Positions 1 through 10,900 of a stretch of DNA of 64,000 nucleotides are shown piece after piece. The DNA is taken from NCBI GenBank assembly GCA_021234155.1, contig JAJEKV010000323.1, positions 62,001 through 126,000 of the forward strand. The letters run 5' to 3'. The translations under genes and the position numbers were made by a program. Each line of letters starts with the position of its first letter. Position 1 is the first letter of the stretch. The notes below the pieces were generated by a model that was not told the origin of the DNA, did no database searches, and saw only the letters and a program-made list of their open reading frames with translations. The DNA is from Isoetes taiwanensis (taxonomy: Eukaryota; Streptophyta; Lycopodiopsida; Isoetales; Isoetaceae).

Positions 1-1077
1 AAGTCTCTGGTACTCTGGTTTTGCAAAATATCCATTGCATCATTCATAGATTAGTTTCTTTGTGTATTTAATGTCTTATTACTTGAACTTTATATTGTGC
101 CAGATATATGGCTTTAATCAGGTAGTCTACTCTTATCCATATTTATGCCGACTTGAAATTTGAAGGTTTGTTTCGTGCTCTAATATTTTTGATTTCATGG
201 AACGTCGGGGACATTGGGAGTTAAAGAAATCCTGTCTTGAATCAGAATCTCTAATAAGACAGAGAGGAAGCTGATGGAACTATTTAGAGCTATGATCACG
301 GTTGTAGTAGCTTGAAAAGTAGACGAATAGAGCTATGATCACGGCATCTACACATCTGTTTTATGTGGCTGGATGCATATGCAAATGCATGCAACAATGT
401 CCATTATTCTGTTGATGTCCAATTCTAGCAGTGGACAAAAGATAGATAGATGAGCAACTTGGCTTTAGAAAGATGTAATATGGTACATCTATTTTCAATG
501 TTTTCAATGTACACTCGCGTCTAAAACTAATTCTCTCTAATTTGTCTGTTGCTGGATTATTAAAAAATGAGGAGTAAATTTTAAGAGCAATAAATGGATT
601 AGGTAAGTGTACCTTTTGTTATCAGTTGCATGTCACCATCTGTCACCATCTCCATCCAGGTACTATCCTTTAGAGATTTAAATATACCATCCTAAGACCT
701 GGGAAGTTCCCAAAACATAGCATCCAGGATCTGCAATGTCATATTTGTTTATACTTCTGTAGTAGTTAAGATGCAAAATTGCTACTATATGCAGTAAGAG
801 TTAGCTAGCTTTTAAAGATATTGAAGGGCATAGATCTTAATAGACATTTTCCATTTATTTTTAATGAATACAAGACTTCACAATTATGACCTTGGGCATG
901 CTAAGAAGAAAAGCTACTGTATTGAATAGGAAAATAGACTTTATGGTATTACTGCATGTGCATGCTAGAGTTTGATTTGGAAAAGAGGCAATAACTAGCT
1001 ATTCAGATGTAACAAAAGGCAACATCGTCTACAAATGCAAGAAATTAACTTTAGCTCCTACAGTGAAACTGTAGTCA
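1..1077. other. AT-rich non-coding flank
   Basis: No open frame of interest and no recognisable domain. If the Helitron 3' terminus just to the right is genuine, this stretch is its internal sequence, because Helitron bodies lie 5' of the hairpin. I could not find a matching 5' TC terminus here, so the element may begin before the window. Confidence 0.4.
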
Positions 1078-1107
1078 TGCCCGGCAACGCCGGGCACCCG
1101 TTACTAG
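1078..1107 (+). mobile_element. Helitron 3' terminus
   Basis: A perfect 8-bp stem (TGCCCGGC at 1078-1085, GCCGGGCA at 1089-1096) with an AAC loop is followed by seven bases and then CTAG at 1104-1107 and a T. A GC-rich hairpin about 10 bp before CTRR, followed by T, is the classic plant Helitron 3' end, which inserts between A and T. The hairpin and tail resemble the terminus at 17525-17553, supporting one family. The element's 5' end was not identified. Confidence 0.75.
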
Positions 1108-1394
1108 TTTGACATTAATTTATGAATCTTATGGTATGTGTCTTGGTTTGTAAAACATTTTATGCGTTAAAGAGAACTTTTCTGCAATTTTCGAATATGA
1201 TAAGAAATGACCCTAGCTTAGACTGTACGTGTATAGTCCTAGGATTCCACTCAATAATGGGCTTTTCATTCAGTAATCCCCATGGATTAGGAGTAAACTT
1301 AGTGACCTTATATTCTAATGGAAGTAATTGACAGTTATACTAATCAAAATCGAAATTAATGAACATAAAAGTGATAATTAATTTGCCATAACTC

Positions 1395-1444
1395 AAGAAA
1401 AGAAAAAGAAAAAGAAAAAGAAAAAGAAAAAGAAAAAGAAAAAG
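1395..1444. repeat. (AAAAAG)n microsatellite
   Basis: About eight near-perfect copies of a purine hexamer lie immediately upstream of the LINE ORF1-like frame. This is simple sequence with no coding meaning. Confidence 0.9.
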
Positions 1445-1462
1445 CCTCCTACTCAAGAATCA

Positions 1463-2390
1463 TTGTTTGCACAGGAGGTCCCTCGTCCCACAAGTGCTCG
1501 GTCTAGCATACAACTCCATGGTCAGGGGCAAGCTAATTACAGTGTAATAATGGATTTTCCATCTTTTCTTTTTGGTCCCCAGCGGCCTCTTCATATTGGC
1601 ACAAGCAGGCCTGGTACATTTACCTTCCAAGATCGGGAGGATCTCCAAAGTGCTCTAGACCTGCAAGTTCAGTGTTTGCCGCCTACACTTCGTGACCAGG
1701 TACGACTCATTCATTCTGAAGGAGGAATGACGGCCACATCTATGATTGTGTCTATTGAGAGATGGACACACTTATTACAGTTAATACATGCCTTTGTTCC
1801 AGACCCTAAAGCCCAGTATGTGGGCACAAGTGATGCCTCAGTACAAACACTAGATACAGAATTACAGCCACAGAAGAAACATTGTGTTGAAGCAGAGGTG
1901 CAGTCATTGGAAAGGGAACATGTTGAGGTGGGGACCAGGAGTCACAGTGCCGAGCTAGCAGCCAGGAGCAGGCTGCCTCAGTATCTTCTATTAGTAGGAG
2001 CCTGAACTTGCGTATTATAGGGGTTTCAGAGGCAGATGATGATGCCCTTTCTGATATGGATGCTTGCATTTTTTCACTAATGTCATGCATGTGAAGGCTG
2101 GTGGAGTTGTCTCTGCTACTAGGGTGGGAGCGGCAAGACTTGATCGTCCTTGCCATCTTTTGGTTCGGTTTCAAGACACTCTTAGCCGCTTACATGTTCT
2201 TCAGCATGGAAACCATCTCAGAGGGACTAGTTTCTCAGTACAGGAGGACCTCTCCCCTCTTCAATTGTGTAACCTAAGGAGGAGCTCTGCAAGGTGAGGG
2301 CAGCCCGCCTGCAAAAGCAATGGGCAGTGTACAGGGGAGGCGCAGCAATTATTCTAGATCAATGGCCTTCCAATCCTTGGACTGGCTATG
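1463..2390 (+). pseudogene. LINE ORF1-like remnant (nucleic-acid-binding protein of a non-LTR retrotransposon)
   Basis: An open frame (1463-2005) runs into a second frame around 1960-2090 and a third at 2064-2297. Read across the frame changes, the C-terminal part has the layout of plant LINE ORF1 proteins: a segment reading SLNLRIIGVSEADDD, then RVGAARLDRPCHLLVRF, then HLRGTSFSVQEDLSP, then a basic stretch with KQWAVYRGG. In ORF1 proteins this block is the RNA-binding region (pattern: RVG, RPRPVLVKF, LRGT, EDLP). At least two frameshifts make it non-functional. The N-terminal part is not recognisable. Its likely 3' tail lies just downstream at about 2489-2600. No ORF2 follows, so the copy is truncated or rearranged. 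Confidence 0.6.
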
Positions 2391-2479
2391 TCTAGATAAT
2401 TTTAGAAGCATAACTTTACCACTAGCATTAGCATTATCTTATCTTATTCTTGGTAGCCTTTTAATATTTGGTTATTGTG

Positions 2480-2730
2480 TTTGGTGATGGGGCCTAGTCC
2501 CCAAGTTTTAGATGGGTTGTTGCCCTTGCATGTGTCGTCCCATAACCCGTTGGGTTCCCGTGGACGTAAAACTTCATCTTATCTTATCTTATCTCTATTC
2601 AAAAAGGGCACACGCAGGCCCATACATAGGGTTCGGACATGGCTCGCCCTGCCGGGCTTGCCATGCACTTACCCTGGCCTTCTTTTGTCCCATGGCCATG
2701 TATGGTCTCTGTGGATGTTAAAATGAATCC
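2480..2730 (+). repeat. Two LINE/SINE-type 3' tails with (ATCTT)n-like end
   Basis: At 2489-2600 a segment ends in CCCGTGGACGTAAAACTTC followed by tandem ATCTT units. At about 2645-2725 a related segment ends in GTCTCTGTGGATGTTAAAA. A third relative at about 56530-56600 ends in GTCTCCGTGGACGTTAAAA followed by TTCTA units. A conserved end followed by a short A/T-rich tandem repeat is what non-LTR retroelement 3' ends look like. The tails follow a LINE ORF1 remnant. Confidence 0.55.
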
Positions 2731-3273
2731 ATCTATCTTTTGAGCATTGAAGCAAATCATTCCTTATAAAAAACAAATGACCTTCCAAGTTTGCAAGGCA
2801 ACATCTCGACCTAAACTCATTCCAACAGAGCAGAGGTGGTTTGTCAATGGCGAAATTAAGTTCCTTTTTATCTTTAACACAGACCACGAGGTCTATGGTA
2901 ATGAAAAAAAAGGAGCAGATATAACAGGATTGCAAATTAAACGGGAGTGTTGCATCACTCCCGTTTCAAAGATTCCCTTAAAAAAAACACCAAGATTGGA
3001 AAAATGTTCATTTTCAAAAGAAGCTTGGGATTTTAAGTGGAACAAAATATTATATCATGCATTTTGGGGCCCTTTAAAATGATAATCTCGCATTTGTAGG
3101 AAAGAGCACTTGAAAATGGCAGAATTCCAGACACTAATACACCAGGAATATAACCAGGAAGTCGAAAACATCAAAAATACGTAAAAATAATTTTTTTTTT
3201 TATTAATTTCTTTCAGTACAGTAAATATGGCAGTATTTTGTAGCCAATAATAAATAATATAGCAAAAGAAAAC
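2731..3273. other. Spacer with one strong hairpin
   Basis: An open frame on the plus strand (2747-3082) has no recognisable domain and is probably fortuitous. Within it, 2939-2966 is a near-perfect hairpin: AACGGGAGTG, a short loop, then CACTCCCGTT. It has no T-tract or neighbouring gene that would make it a terminator, and might be a mini-element or a small RNA fold. Confidence 0.4.
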
Positions 3274-4792
3274 TCAGAGGTCTAAATCGAAGTCCTCAGT
3301 GTGTGGTTTGCTCGTCTCACCTTTTTCTATCTCTTCAGTTTGCTCCTTTGGCACAGTTTTATCTTTGCTGGTGTCAACAGTCTCTTCAGGAATAGTATCT
3401 AGAGCTACTTTTTTGAGCTTTGCAAAGGTAGCTTCATCTTCCAGAGAGCTTGTAAAAGGAGGCTGTATCTCAGAGGATGTCATCTTGGCAAAATCTGATG
3501 ATGATTTAGCTCCTAACTCTTGATTTTCATCTGGTAGAGTTGGTAGAGCAGACAACCTCATCTTGATGAAGTCTACAGCCTCTTTATCAATGTCAACAGC
3601 AACACAATTACGGCCCTTTTTAAGTGCACATGCTATTGTTGTACCAGAGCCAGAGAAAGCATCAAGGACCCAATCTCCTGGACGTGAGAACATATCCAGA
3701 ATATGGTTGATTAGTTTCTGTGGCTTCTGATAATGATTTACAATTCTGCCTTGTGCACTTGGGTCCTGGAGCTTCTATAATACTGCTGGGAACTCTAGGA
3801 CATTAGAAAAATTCTGGCAGGTTGCAGTGTTGAAGTGCTCCATGGTACGCTTCCCGTCGAAACTCCAGTAAGCTACATGGAGATACTCAACCTTGCTCAG
3901 CAGCCTCGGTCCTCCACCATGGTAGTTAATATTAGTTTTGTACCTGCAAGATCGTATTCCAGAATAGTAAGTACGTATTCCAAAATACACCCTGACGGGT
4001 TACAATTGCAACCATAAAAAAAAACTTGAAAGAAAGAACACATGAACGGCACTTTTGATTCTAAGACTCACCAGACCATGTTTTCATAACCGGCTTGCAC
4101 AGGGGAACCGAAGTGGTTCTTGAAAGTAGCTTCCACAAGGCCGGCCTGCATGCTTGAATGGAACACAACAAGACGCCAGTGTTTTGCTGTGGTAACCTGC
4201 TTAATTCCATCGACGAAAGCATTGAATTCTGAGTTTTTGAAAGGCTGATCGTCGTAGCGGCTATCCTTCAGCTTGAAACCATATGGCAAGTCTGCTATGA
4301 CCAATGTAAAATCTTGTGGCTTTATACTGCCTGGCAACTTAGTGCAGTCCCCATGAACGATAGAATAAAAATTATTTTGATCGAACATAGAAAACCTCTC
4401 GTAGTCGGACGGCTCAGATCTACAACGCCTGTCCGCTAGGGTCCTCTCTCTTCTCGGGCTGTTCGTACCAGGTGCATAAAACCTTGGCGGCAGGTCCTTG
4501 TTCTTCTTCTTGCTGTTAATGATTAAAGTCACTTCATGCAACACAAGCGGAAAACTTTAAAACAGGAAAACGACGTACCCAGCCCTCAAAATTTGGAGCG
4601 TATTGAATAATACGCTCGTCGGATGTAGCAATGGGATAGAGCTCTCTGCACCTCTCCCAGCTGTCCACGTTCAGCTGCTCCATCAAACACGTTTGGCACG
4701 TAATAACGTTTTTTTGGCTGGAAGTCAACGACAAGGAAACAAAATAAGACTTCGTTTCCGGAAAACGAAAACACCAAGAAGAGGAAACCAAA

Positions 4793-5038
4793 TTGTATTC
4801 CGGAATACACATTTGACTCATGTGAAAGGCCAAAAGGTATTCCGGAATACACATCCGCTTACAAGCCGAAGCAAAAGTGTATTCCGGAATACACTTTTGC
4901 TTTACGTTGGAAGCAAAAGTGTATTCCGGAATACACTTTTGCTTCGGCTTGTAAGCGGATGTGTATTCTGGAATACACTCTAGACTACTCGCAGAATCCG
5001 TAGTGTGTTCTGGATCTCTACTGTATTCTGGAATATGC
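4793..5038. repeat. Intronic palindrome array, period 42 bp (array 1)
   Basis: The 18-bp palindrome GTGTATTCCGGAATACAC or a close variant starts at 4793, 4835, 4877, 4919, 4961 and 5003 (exactly 42 bp apart), with one more at 5021. It lies in the methylase intron 4718-5085. The spacer units are themselves partly inverted (CTTTTGCTT against AAGCAAAAG). The copies at 4961 and 5021 have CTGG at the centre in place of CCGG. The same unit forms array 2 at 7335-7587. Confidence 0.92.
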
Positions 5039-6350
5039 TTAGTGCTAAGGAAAGAAACCTAAAACGAAAGTTTACATCGTTTTACCATGCGAGTTCCTTG
5101 GACATTTCTTCTAGAGTTAATTCTTTGTCTACTACCTTCTGCAGTAGCCTTTCTAGTATGTCCATATTAGTAAAGCCCTGCATTTCTCTCCACACTGTTA
5201 TCGTCATTTCTTTTTTTGGGACATCAGAACCTTTTTTCTTTTCTGAGACCTTCCTTTTACTTTTCAATTCACCACACTCGAACATGGTAAATATCTCGTT
5301 TTGTAGGTCCCATATCTGCACAGTATTAAACGAGGTCAGTCGAGGGCAAGAAAGTTATTCCAGAATACAAAAGACACTTACTCTGCCATCTCTGAAGGCT
5401 AATTGAAACCAGTTGTCATGCGGTATGAGTGACTGCCGTTTGTTAGCCTCGTCGTGCATTTGAGGCAAACACTCCTCGCAAGCAGCTTCCTTGCTCTAAA
5501 GGAGTTTGGTTTCTTCAAGTCTTCTCCATATTTTTCTTTAAAAATCATGTACTCCCCCGTGCATGAACCGGATCTTGTCGACAAAGCTCATTTTTAATTT
5601 GTATTCGTTGTCGCGATTGTGTGTGTTGGCAAGCGATTTTTTTGCTTCTTCGTCGGTGAGACCACGATGAGGCGCATTACGGGACGGAAAGATACCTGGG
5701 GTTATTTTTTTCCTTGTACAGCTGCCTTCTTGTATGATTTCCTCCCAAGACGTAGTGAGTGTAAGTGTCTGCTTTTTCTCTGTCATAGTCCTGGGGGGTG
5801 TTGCATTGCTCCCTGTCAACAAGGACAACTATTGGCGCCACATGAGCATTAGGATTGCTCCTAATTCTATCCTTCCGGGTTCCTTAAGTGGTCGGCATAT
5901 ATTTTACTGAACACAAGCGGCCTTTCACCAGCTTCATTCTTTGGAAGCAGCTTCATGCAAGTTACAGGAAGATAGATCACCCCTTGTACAAATTTTTCTG
6001 CATTTATTACCTCCATTCTTTCGGAGGTCTTATCAACTTTCTTTTCTTTTATTGCTACCCCGGGAGCTTTTCCTTTTCCCTTTTGTTTTTTTGTGCTTCC
6101 CTCGGGGATTTCAGCAACTTCAAGCTGCTGTACCTTCCGCTTCTTTGGTTCCTTAGCAGCTATAGTGTCTCTTGGCCTGCTAGGTTTCTTTGGCGGCACT
6201 GGGGGCTCTTCCTCTTCGAAATCTTGGTACCCTCCATCTGATGACCCCCCGGAATTACTAGGAGAAGGTGATGATCCTCCATCTGACTGCTCTGACTCAC
6301 TGACAGGAAAATCTTCGCTGGTACTAGTACAAACCTGTCTAATTAGTGAA

Positions 6351-6671
6351 GGGTAAAAGCATGTTAGGGTGTACCACTTTTGGAACCTGCAAAAGTACAT
6401 ACACTAGGTACTTCAGAACTGGGTACTTTCTCATTTTTATTTTCATTAAAACTAGTACAAAAGTCCAAAATAAAAGTCAAGGACGCATTAATATTCAAAG
6501 TTAAGATAAAGATAATGCTACTGGAGACCAAAATATATATAAAAGTTCTAGAGTGTACCTATTATTGAGATATTACACAAGTACCCAGTACCCAGTCCTG
6601 GGTACCTTTTTAGGTACTTTTTTGGTCACTAAATAATACTTTTTAAGGGACACCCTAACATGCTTTTACCC
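6351..6671. mobile_element. MITE, 321 bp, 4-bp TSD (copy 1)
   Basis: Terminal inverted repeats begin GGGTAAAAGCATGTTAGGG and end with the reverse complement. The target duplication is TGAA (6347-6350 and 6672-6675). The inside is AT-rich and non-coding, with repeated GGTAC motifs. A second copy in the opposite orientation is at 49311-49632. A 4-bp TSD of variable sequence fits superfamilies such as Sola, Ginger or Academ, but I cannot choose among them. This copy sits inside a coding exon of the methylase gene. Removing it and one TSD leaves the reading frame continuous. Confidence 0.93.
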
Positions 6672-7334
6672 TGAAGACAAGCTGCGTTTAGTCCGGTAGT
6701 GTGAAAAGAAATTGTACAGTGTTTGTGGTTGCACACTGACAATTCTAAAGAAGGCGATGTCAACAACAATGAACCCTTGGAAGGTCTTGAAGGATAGCCT
6801 CCCCATCTGACCTCCTTGTCCGGCTACCTCTGAGACCTCTTTAATTGTCCCAAGGTTGACAAACTCTGTGTCGGCGTACCTTTTGCTTCCAGCACTTTTA
6901 CAGACGTACAGAAATGTCAATGTGCTGTACTTTCCGTCTGCACCCCTGGTAATGAACCACTGCGTTTGAAAGTTTTCATAAATGGTAGGCTCCTCCGTGT
7001 CACCAGTGCGCTTTTGAGGGTGTGGACGCTTAATCTTCAAAGTCTTTTTTGTTGCCCTTTTGCTGCCTTCTTCCCTGTTACTGAAACATTGCAGACAACA
7101 ATGTTAAGACAGAAAATGAGACGAAAGCTATATTCCAGAATAGGATTTACTAATCATGTGCCCTAAAGGCTAGCAAAAGACAACAAAAAAAACACAAATA
7201 TTGTCTTTTTAACACAATTTTTCATGCCCTTAATGGGTAAATATGTGGAGTGTTCAAACTAAAAATTGGTCTGTTACAGCTAAAAAGTGGTGTTCAAGTG
7301 CAAAAAAACTAGTGTTTTCAAGAAGATAAGCAAA

Positions 7335-7587
7335 GTGTATTCCGGAATACACTTTGCCCTTCTGCCAGAAGGGCAAAGTGTATTCTGGAATACACTTTGC
7401 CCTTCGGCCGAAGGGCAATGTGTATTCCGGAATACACTTTCAATGTGTATTCCGGAATACACTTTGCTCTTCTCCTGAAGGGCAAAGTGTATTCCGGAAT
7501 ACACTTTGAACTTCGGCAGTGATCAAAGTGTATTCCAGAATACACTTTGCACTTCGTCAGAAGCTCAAAGTGTATTCTGGAATACAC
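7335..7587. repeat. Palindrome array, period about 42 bp (array 2)
   Basis: Seven copies of GTGTATTCCGGAATACAC or its variants start at 7335, 7378, 7420, 7445, 7487, 7528 and 7570. The spacing is 41-43 bp except for one 25-bp interval. Spacers contain a second inverted repeat, for example GCCCTTCTGCCAGAAGGGC and GCCCTTCGGCCGAAGGGC, giving nested palindromes. The array is in the first predicted intron of the methylase gene, 0.4-0.7 kb upstream of the divergent transposase-like gene. Variants at the centre are CTGG (7378, 7570) or CCAG (7528). Confidence 0.93.
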
Positions 7588-7651
7588 TTTGGCTTACAAA
7601 AGCAAAACATTAAACACACGAAAGACGTACTATGTACTTTAATTGCTTACC

Positions 7652-7993
7652 TGTCCATTATTTTCGCTATGTGAATCAGAATACAGCAAATCAATATAGA
7701 TCGGAAGGCGCTTGGGCTGGCGACTAAATCTCTGGAAGCGGAATACGCAACTGAGGCGCTGAATTTTCCTTTTTAAAGGTAGGCCACTGTCAGTTGCATT
7801 TTTCTATGTAATGCGGAATACGTCTTGTTTAAACACTCTGGCCAAGTGTATTCTGGAATAGCATCTGTGCACACAAACAGCAAACGCTGCACAAAAATTA
7901 GTATTCCGGAATAGCATTTGTATTCTCTAGTATCTTTAGTCCAATCGACTTGTGAGTTAGTAACAAGTCCACAATTTTTTGCAGTTGTTCAAC
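7652..7993. promoter_or_regulatory. Divergent intergenic region with palindrome half-copies
   Basis: This region separates the 5' end of the methylase gene (a probable exon ending at the donor near 7650) from the plus-strand gene starting at 7994. It holds truncated copies of the palindrome at 7846-7861 and 7901-7914, both continuing as GGAATAGCAT, and looser GCGGAATACG sequences near 7740 and 7813. A polypyrimidine-CAG acceptor-like site at 7973-7984 suggests a 5' untranslated exon for the plus-strand gene. A shared promoter role is inferred from layout; no TATA box stands out. Confidence 0.4.
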
Positions 7994-10900
7994 ATGGTTA
8001 ACCGCTTCGTGAACAAACTTCCACCACCATTTGTTTGCCCAAGTACCTCTACTTCAGATGGAACACAAGACGGAGATGCTTCTTCAACACCTACCTCGAC
8101 AAGGTCTTTGTTGCGTCTCGAAGACACTCCGAGTCCAGTAACTAGTAGACTGCCACCACCTTTCCAACCCTCTCCAAGTCCAGTAGGAAACCGGTTGCCA
8201 CCACCTTTCCAGCTCTCACCTGTTGCACGTAGCAATCTTCCACCACCATTTGTACCATCCCCCGACACTACAAATTCTCGACCTCAGAAAATAGTTCGAA
8301 ACAGACTACCTCAGCCGTTTGTAGTTTCTCCATCTTCACTTACACAAACAAGGAATACAGTACGTTCCGAAGACTGTGAGATTCACCACAGCTTCTCCCA
8401 CCACGATTTCACAACAAATGAAGACGACATTGCAACATTTACTCCTCTTCACACAACCGTAGTGACACATGGTTTTTTGCAGAATTTCAGTCTGCTATAA
8501 GAGACATGTTTGATCGAACTCCTTGTGAAGAAGCTACAACAACTTTCGCTGGCACATCATATGGTGGCCCATCTCCTTCATTCAACACTGCACCTCCGCC
8601 TTATCCGGGTACAGCTTCACGTGGTTTGTTCTCCTCTACAAGCACACCACTAAGGGTAGAGGAGGTCACCCCCAGAGTAGAACTCTCTTCAGAAGATGAA
8701 GACACCAACGAAGTGCAACGAGATTACACATTCTCTAGCCAATCCACCAAGAAATTCAAGGTGGATTTTAGTTTGAGAGCATGCTCCTCTGTAAGAAGAA
8801 GAAACCTTATGGACGAGCACAAAATGAGAAAACTTTTAAGAAGTAAATGGTGCTCATTGGGTTGCATCAACAAATTTAACATGGCTAAATTACGAGCAAT
8901 TAGAGACAACTACAGTTCAATGACATTGGCTGACCAGAATGCCTATTTGGCCTATCATGTACGACCAGACCGCAACACCTTCTTGCACTACATTAAGCGT
9001 CAAGAAGTTTGCCAGAAATGCTTCATGGTTGTCCACCGTTTAGGGTCCACCAGAATGTCTAGAATACATAAAAGACTGGACAAAAATCCAGCAATTGATG
9101 ATCATTGTGGACCAAGAAGAGTTGTAACCATGCATGCCCTTGCTGCTGTGTCATGGATGAAGAAATATTTTAGAGAAACATGTGAGAAGCTTCCTAATAG
9201 TAACATGTATCATTTAACTGATAACATCACCAAAAAAGATGTTTTTAATGAGTACAAAGAGACTTGCACTCAGCTTCAGCACATCTCTTACTCACACTTC
9301 ACCAGACTGTGGAAAAGTGAATTCGGTTTAGTGAAAATTCCCAGGAGACATAGAATGTCTGTTTGCTCAAGGTGTGCAGAATTAAAGAGTCAAAGAGAAA
9401 CTGCAAAGACAGAGGTCGAAAGAAGTAAGCTCATGTTCTCCAATCTCTCACTTGTTTTAAAGATAATGCTTTGACCTCATTTCTTCTACAGATATTGTGC
9501 AACAGAACCTTGCCAGACATCGTGAACAACAAGCAGCAGAGAGAAGAAAGCTTGCCAAACACAGAAAAAAAGCTCTTGAACGTCCACTGCAATATATGTC
9601 TGTTGTGATTGATGGAATGGACCAAAAAAAACTACTCTACCGCATTTCTTGAACATTCCTAAAGATGTGCCAGAGGAATGTTTTGTTAAGGTCCACCTTG
9701 TAGGAGCTATGGTCTTCAAAGGAAGTCTAAAGTGCAAAGTATTCTTGACGTATCCAAACTTGCATGGTGATCCGAACCTCACAATTACAATTCTTAACAA
9801 GGTCCTGTGCGAGCAAGAGCAATTACCACCAGTGCTTTACCTGCAACTTGACAATACTGCAAGGGAGAACAAGAACCAAACACTCTTTGCGTATTGTGCC
9901 ATGTTAGTGGAGCTAGGGATCTTTAGAAAAGTGAAGCTGGGTTTCTTACTTGTAGGCCACACTCATGATCAAATTGACCAAATGTTCAGTAGATTTTTCA
10001 GGCGCCTCTCGGAAGGAAGAAGGCTTTCTCTCTTCCTACTTTAGTTGAATTATTGAAGATTCTTACACTCCCACTCCGGTGATCGATCTTCTTAAAAGAG
10101 ACCGCTGATTTCGAGAGAGTTTATTTTCTCTCAACGTTCGCACGAGAGAACAAAGCTGTGAACAAATTGAATGATCTCACCTTTCAACATCACATCAAGT
10201 TCTACTTGAAGGATGGCCAGAGTTTCTTACAGGGCAAGAAGTATACCACAACTAAGGACTGGAGTCCACCAGAGGGATTACGCAGACACTTCCTTCGTAG
10301 AACGTGCTGAGCAACTTCCTCTCAAAAATCCTAAGGAGTCCAAGCAGAAGAAAAGTACCCCAGAGTCATCCTTAAAAGCCATTGAAAATGGAATTTCCTC
10401 AGGCTTTAAGTACTTCTTAGAAGAAGATCGGATGTGGTGGAGTAACTTCTTTCTCGAACAAAAAATTGTTGTGAAAAATATAGCTCTAAGACAGTTGCAA
10501 GAACCATTTCAATGGCCTAACACCTTCCATCAACCCCAGCACCAAACAGGTCCAAGCAATGCTACGTTAGCACCTGCAGTAGAAGAAGACGAGGATCGAG
10601 TCATGTACCTCGGACCAAGACGCAGGAATGAGCCTCAAGGTAATATCACAGAAATTACTAAGGGTATGCTAATTGCTCTTCCAACTGAGGAGGATGACAA
10701 AGGTCGACCTTTCGGATAGCAAAAAGTGCTTGACACGGGTCAAGGAGGAAGGCTTAGTCACTAAACTCAAGATTCATTGGCTTGCAACACATTTCGCTCA
10801 GAAAATGTTTTTGAAGGTAGATATGAGTTAGAAATGAGAAGCCAAGGAAAAGGGAGAAAGTCCAAGAAGGTGGGTTGTAGGGATGAGCTGATCCTTAATG

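Larger units (their letters stand above)
3274..7651 (-). pseudogene. Beta-class DNA methyltransferase (N6_N4_Mtase-like), multi-exon, disrupted
   Basis: Probable DNA amino-methyltransferase (N6-adenine or N4-cytosine). Motif IV reads ADLPYGF (about 4280), preceded by a motif III-like VHGDC. The SAM-binding motif I, VLDAFSGSGTT, and CVAVDID come later, near 3600-3680. This IV-before-I order is the beta class; DLPYG resembles the DPPY of adenine enzymes more than the SPPY of N4-cytosine enzymes. Exons with GT-AG borders: about 7651 upstream, 7074-6672 plus 6350-5911, 5811-5384, 5315-5086, 4717-4579, 4508-4072, 3943-3274. Introns preserve frame at the junctions checked. The N-terminal half is a Ser/Glu/Lys-rich linker and an unknown domain. 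Damage: a MITE at 6351-6671, a frame change near the C5 run at 5553-5557, possibly another near 5490, and an in-frame TAG at 3775-3777. The first coding exon is uncertain. Confidence 0.75.

Noticed and set aside
4793..7587. CRISPR-like array of regularly spaced repeats
   Set aside because: Spacers are repeated and palindromic, not unique. The arrays lie in eukaryotic introns and no cas gene is present.
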